Shown here: in pieces, positions 63,715 to 64,000 of the stretch
Layout: every line of letters starts with the position of its first letter
How positions within the stretch are numbered: position 1 is the stretch's first letter
The notes under the pieces: model-generated
What the model saw: only the letters and a program-made list of their open reading frames with translations
Told to the model about the DNA's origin: nothing
Databases searched by the model: none
Position numbers and translations under genes: made by a program
Assembly (NCBI GenBank): GCA_037783545.1
Contig: JBBELK010000480.1
Location: 1,373,001-1,437,000, forward strand
Direction of reading: 5' to 3'
Source: Henricia sp. BOLD:AAB3569
Lineage: Eukaryota > Echinodermata > Asteroidea > Spinulosida > Echinasteridae
DNA: 64,000 nucleotides

Positions 63715-63848
63715 ACCCTCGGCATATAAAGAATATATGACCTCGTGAATCGAACACCACCTTTATCTGTTGATACTACCCAAAACATAACGAGAACGAT
63801 TGAATAAACTAGTGCGATCTTGTAAATGCTAGTGTGACATTTTGAAAC
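63715..63848. repeat. repeat Q (inverted relative to 3012-3145)
   Basis: GAATCGAACACCACCTTTAT, CTGTTGATACTACCCAAAAC and ACTAGTGCGATCTT match the reverse complement of the left-edge copy. Confidence 0.75.
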
Positions 63849-64000
63849 TTTGTACAAATTTCCAATATACACTCATAACCGGGACGGACACTTGTGTTAC
63901 ATTTTAGGCCGTCCTGGTTACGAGCATATATTTGAAATTTGTACACAGGGTTTTTAGAAACGCATGTTGTCCCACTATTTGTAACCCTTTTTTGGCCTAA
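63849..64000. mobile_element. MITE family R, half copy at the window edge
   Basis: Matches 49175-49325: ACTCATAACCGGGACGGACA, TTTTAGGCCGTCCTGGTTAC and GTTGTCCCACTATTTGTAAC. Continues off the right edge. Confidence 0.8.

Overview
The window is animal nuclear DNA, most likely from an invertebrate deuterostome (echinoderm favoured, moderate to low confidence). The basis is intron-rich single-copy genes with short exons and GT-AG introns, a dense load of short palindromic DNA transposons (MITEs), tRNA-derived SINEs ending in a GCGCTATATAA-type tail, and foldback elements whose arms are short tandem repeats. There is no prokaryotic gene organisation. Most long open frames lie in repeats and are not genes. 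All repeat family letters (A-T) are local labels for this window, not database names.

Four protein genes can be read exon by exon. (1) The 3' part of an N-WASP (WASL) orthologue on the + strand, 6008-11664: CRIB/GBD, polyproline, two WH2 motifs, central and acidic tail. Its WH1-coding exons are not visible here. (2) A complete NF-YB gene on the + strand, 17433-25785: seven coding exons, 204 codons, histone-fold subunit of the CCAAT-binding factor NF-Y. (3) A CRT-like (chloroquine-resistance-transporter-like) multi-span membrane protein on the - strand, 36372-30560: five coding exons, 434 codons. (4) The 5' part of coatomer subunit gamma (COPG) on the + strand, 42900 to beyond the right edge: thirteen coding exons covering about 513 codons of the HEAT/adaptin-like trunk. 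The four genes have unrelated housekeeping roles (actin nucleation, transcription, small-solute transport, COPI vesicle coats); no operon-like link is implied.

The most unusual structure is in COPG. The first 108 nt of exon 7, together with 37 nt of upstream intron carrying the 3' splice site, is repeated in tandem seven times upstream of the real exon (54120-55477), mostly with an exact 145-bp period. Each upstream copy keeps an in-phase acceptor and an almost intact coding sequence, but has no donor at the copied edge and runs into a TAA. One copy has been split by a MITE.

The rest is repeats: a tRNA-half tandem array at the left edge (1-632); nested MITEs (A in B, E in D, C in I, plus hAT, K and J insertions); a 2.2-kb pogo-like element with TA target duplication (18549-20793); a 0.55-kb Tc1 remnant (27475-28022); three LINE 3' fragments (35105-35395, 52385-52690, 63370-63625); two foldbacks with tandem-repeat arms (15275-15870, 43025-43775); and a 2.6-kb palindrome whose left arm carries a 1.5-kb hAT-like insertion with a perfect 8-bp target duplication (43806-46440).
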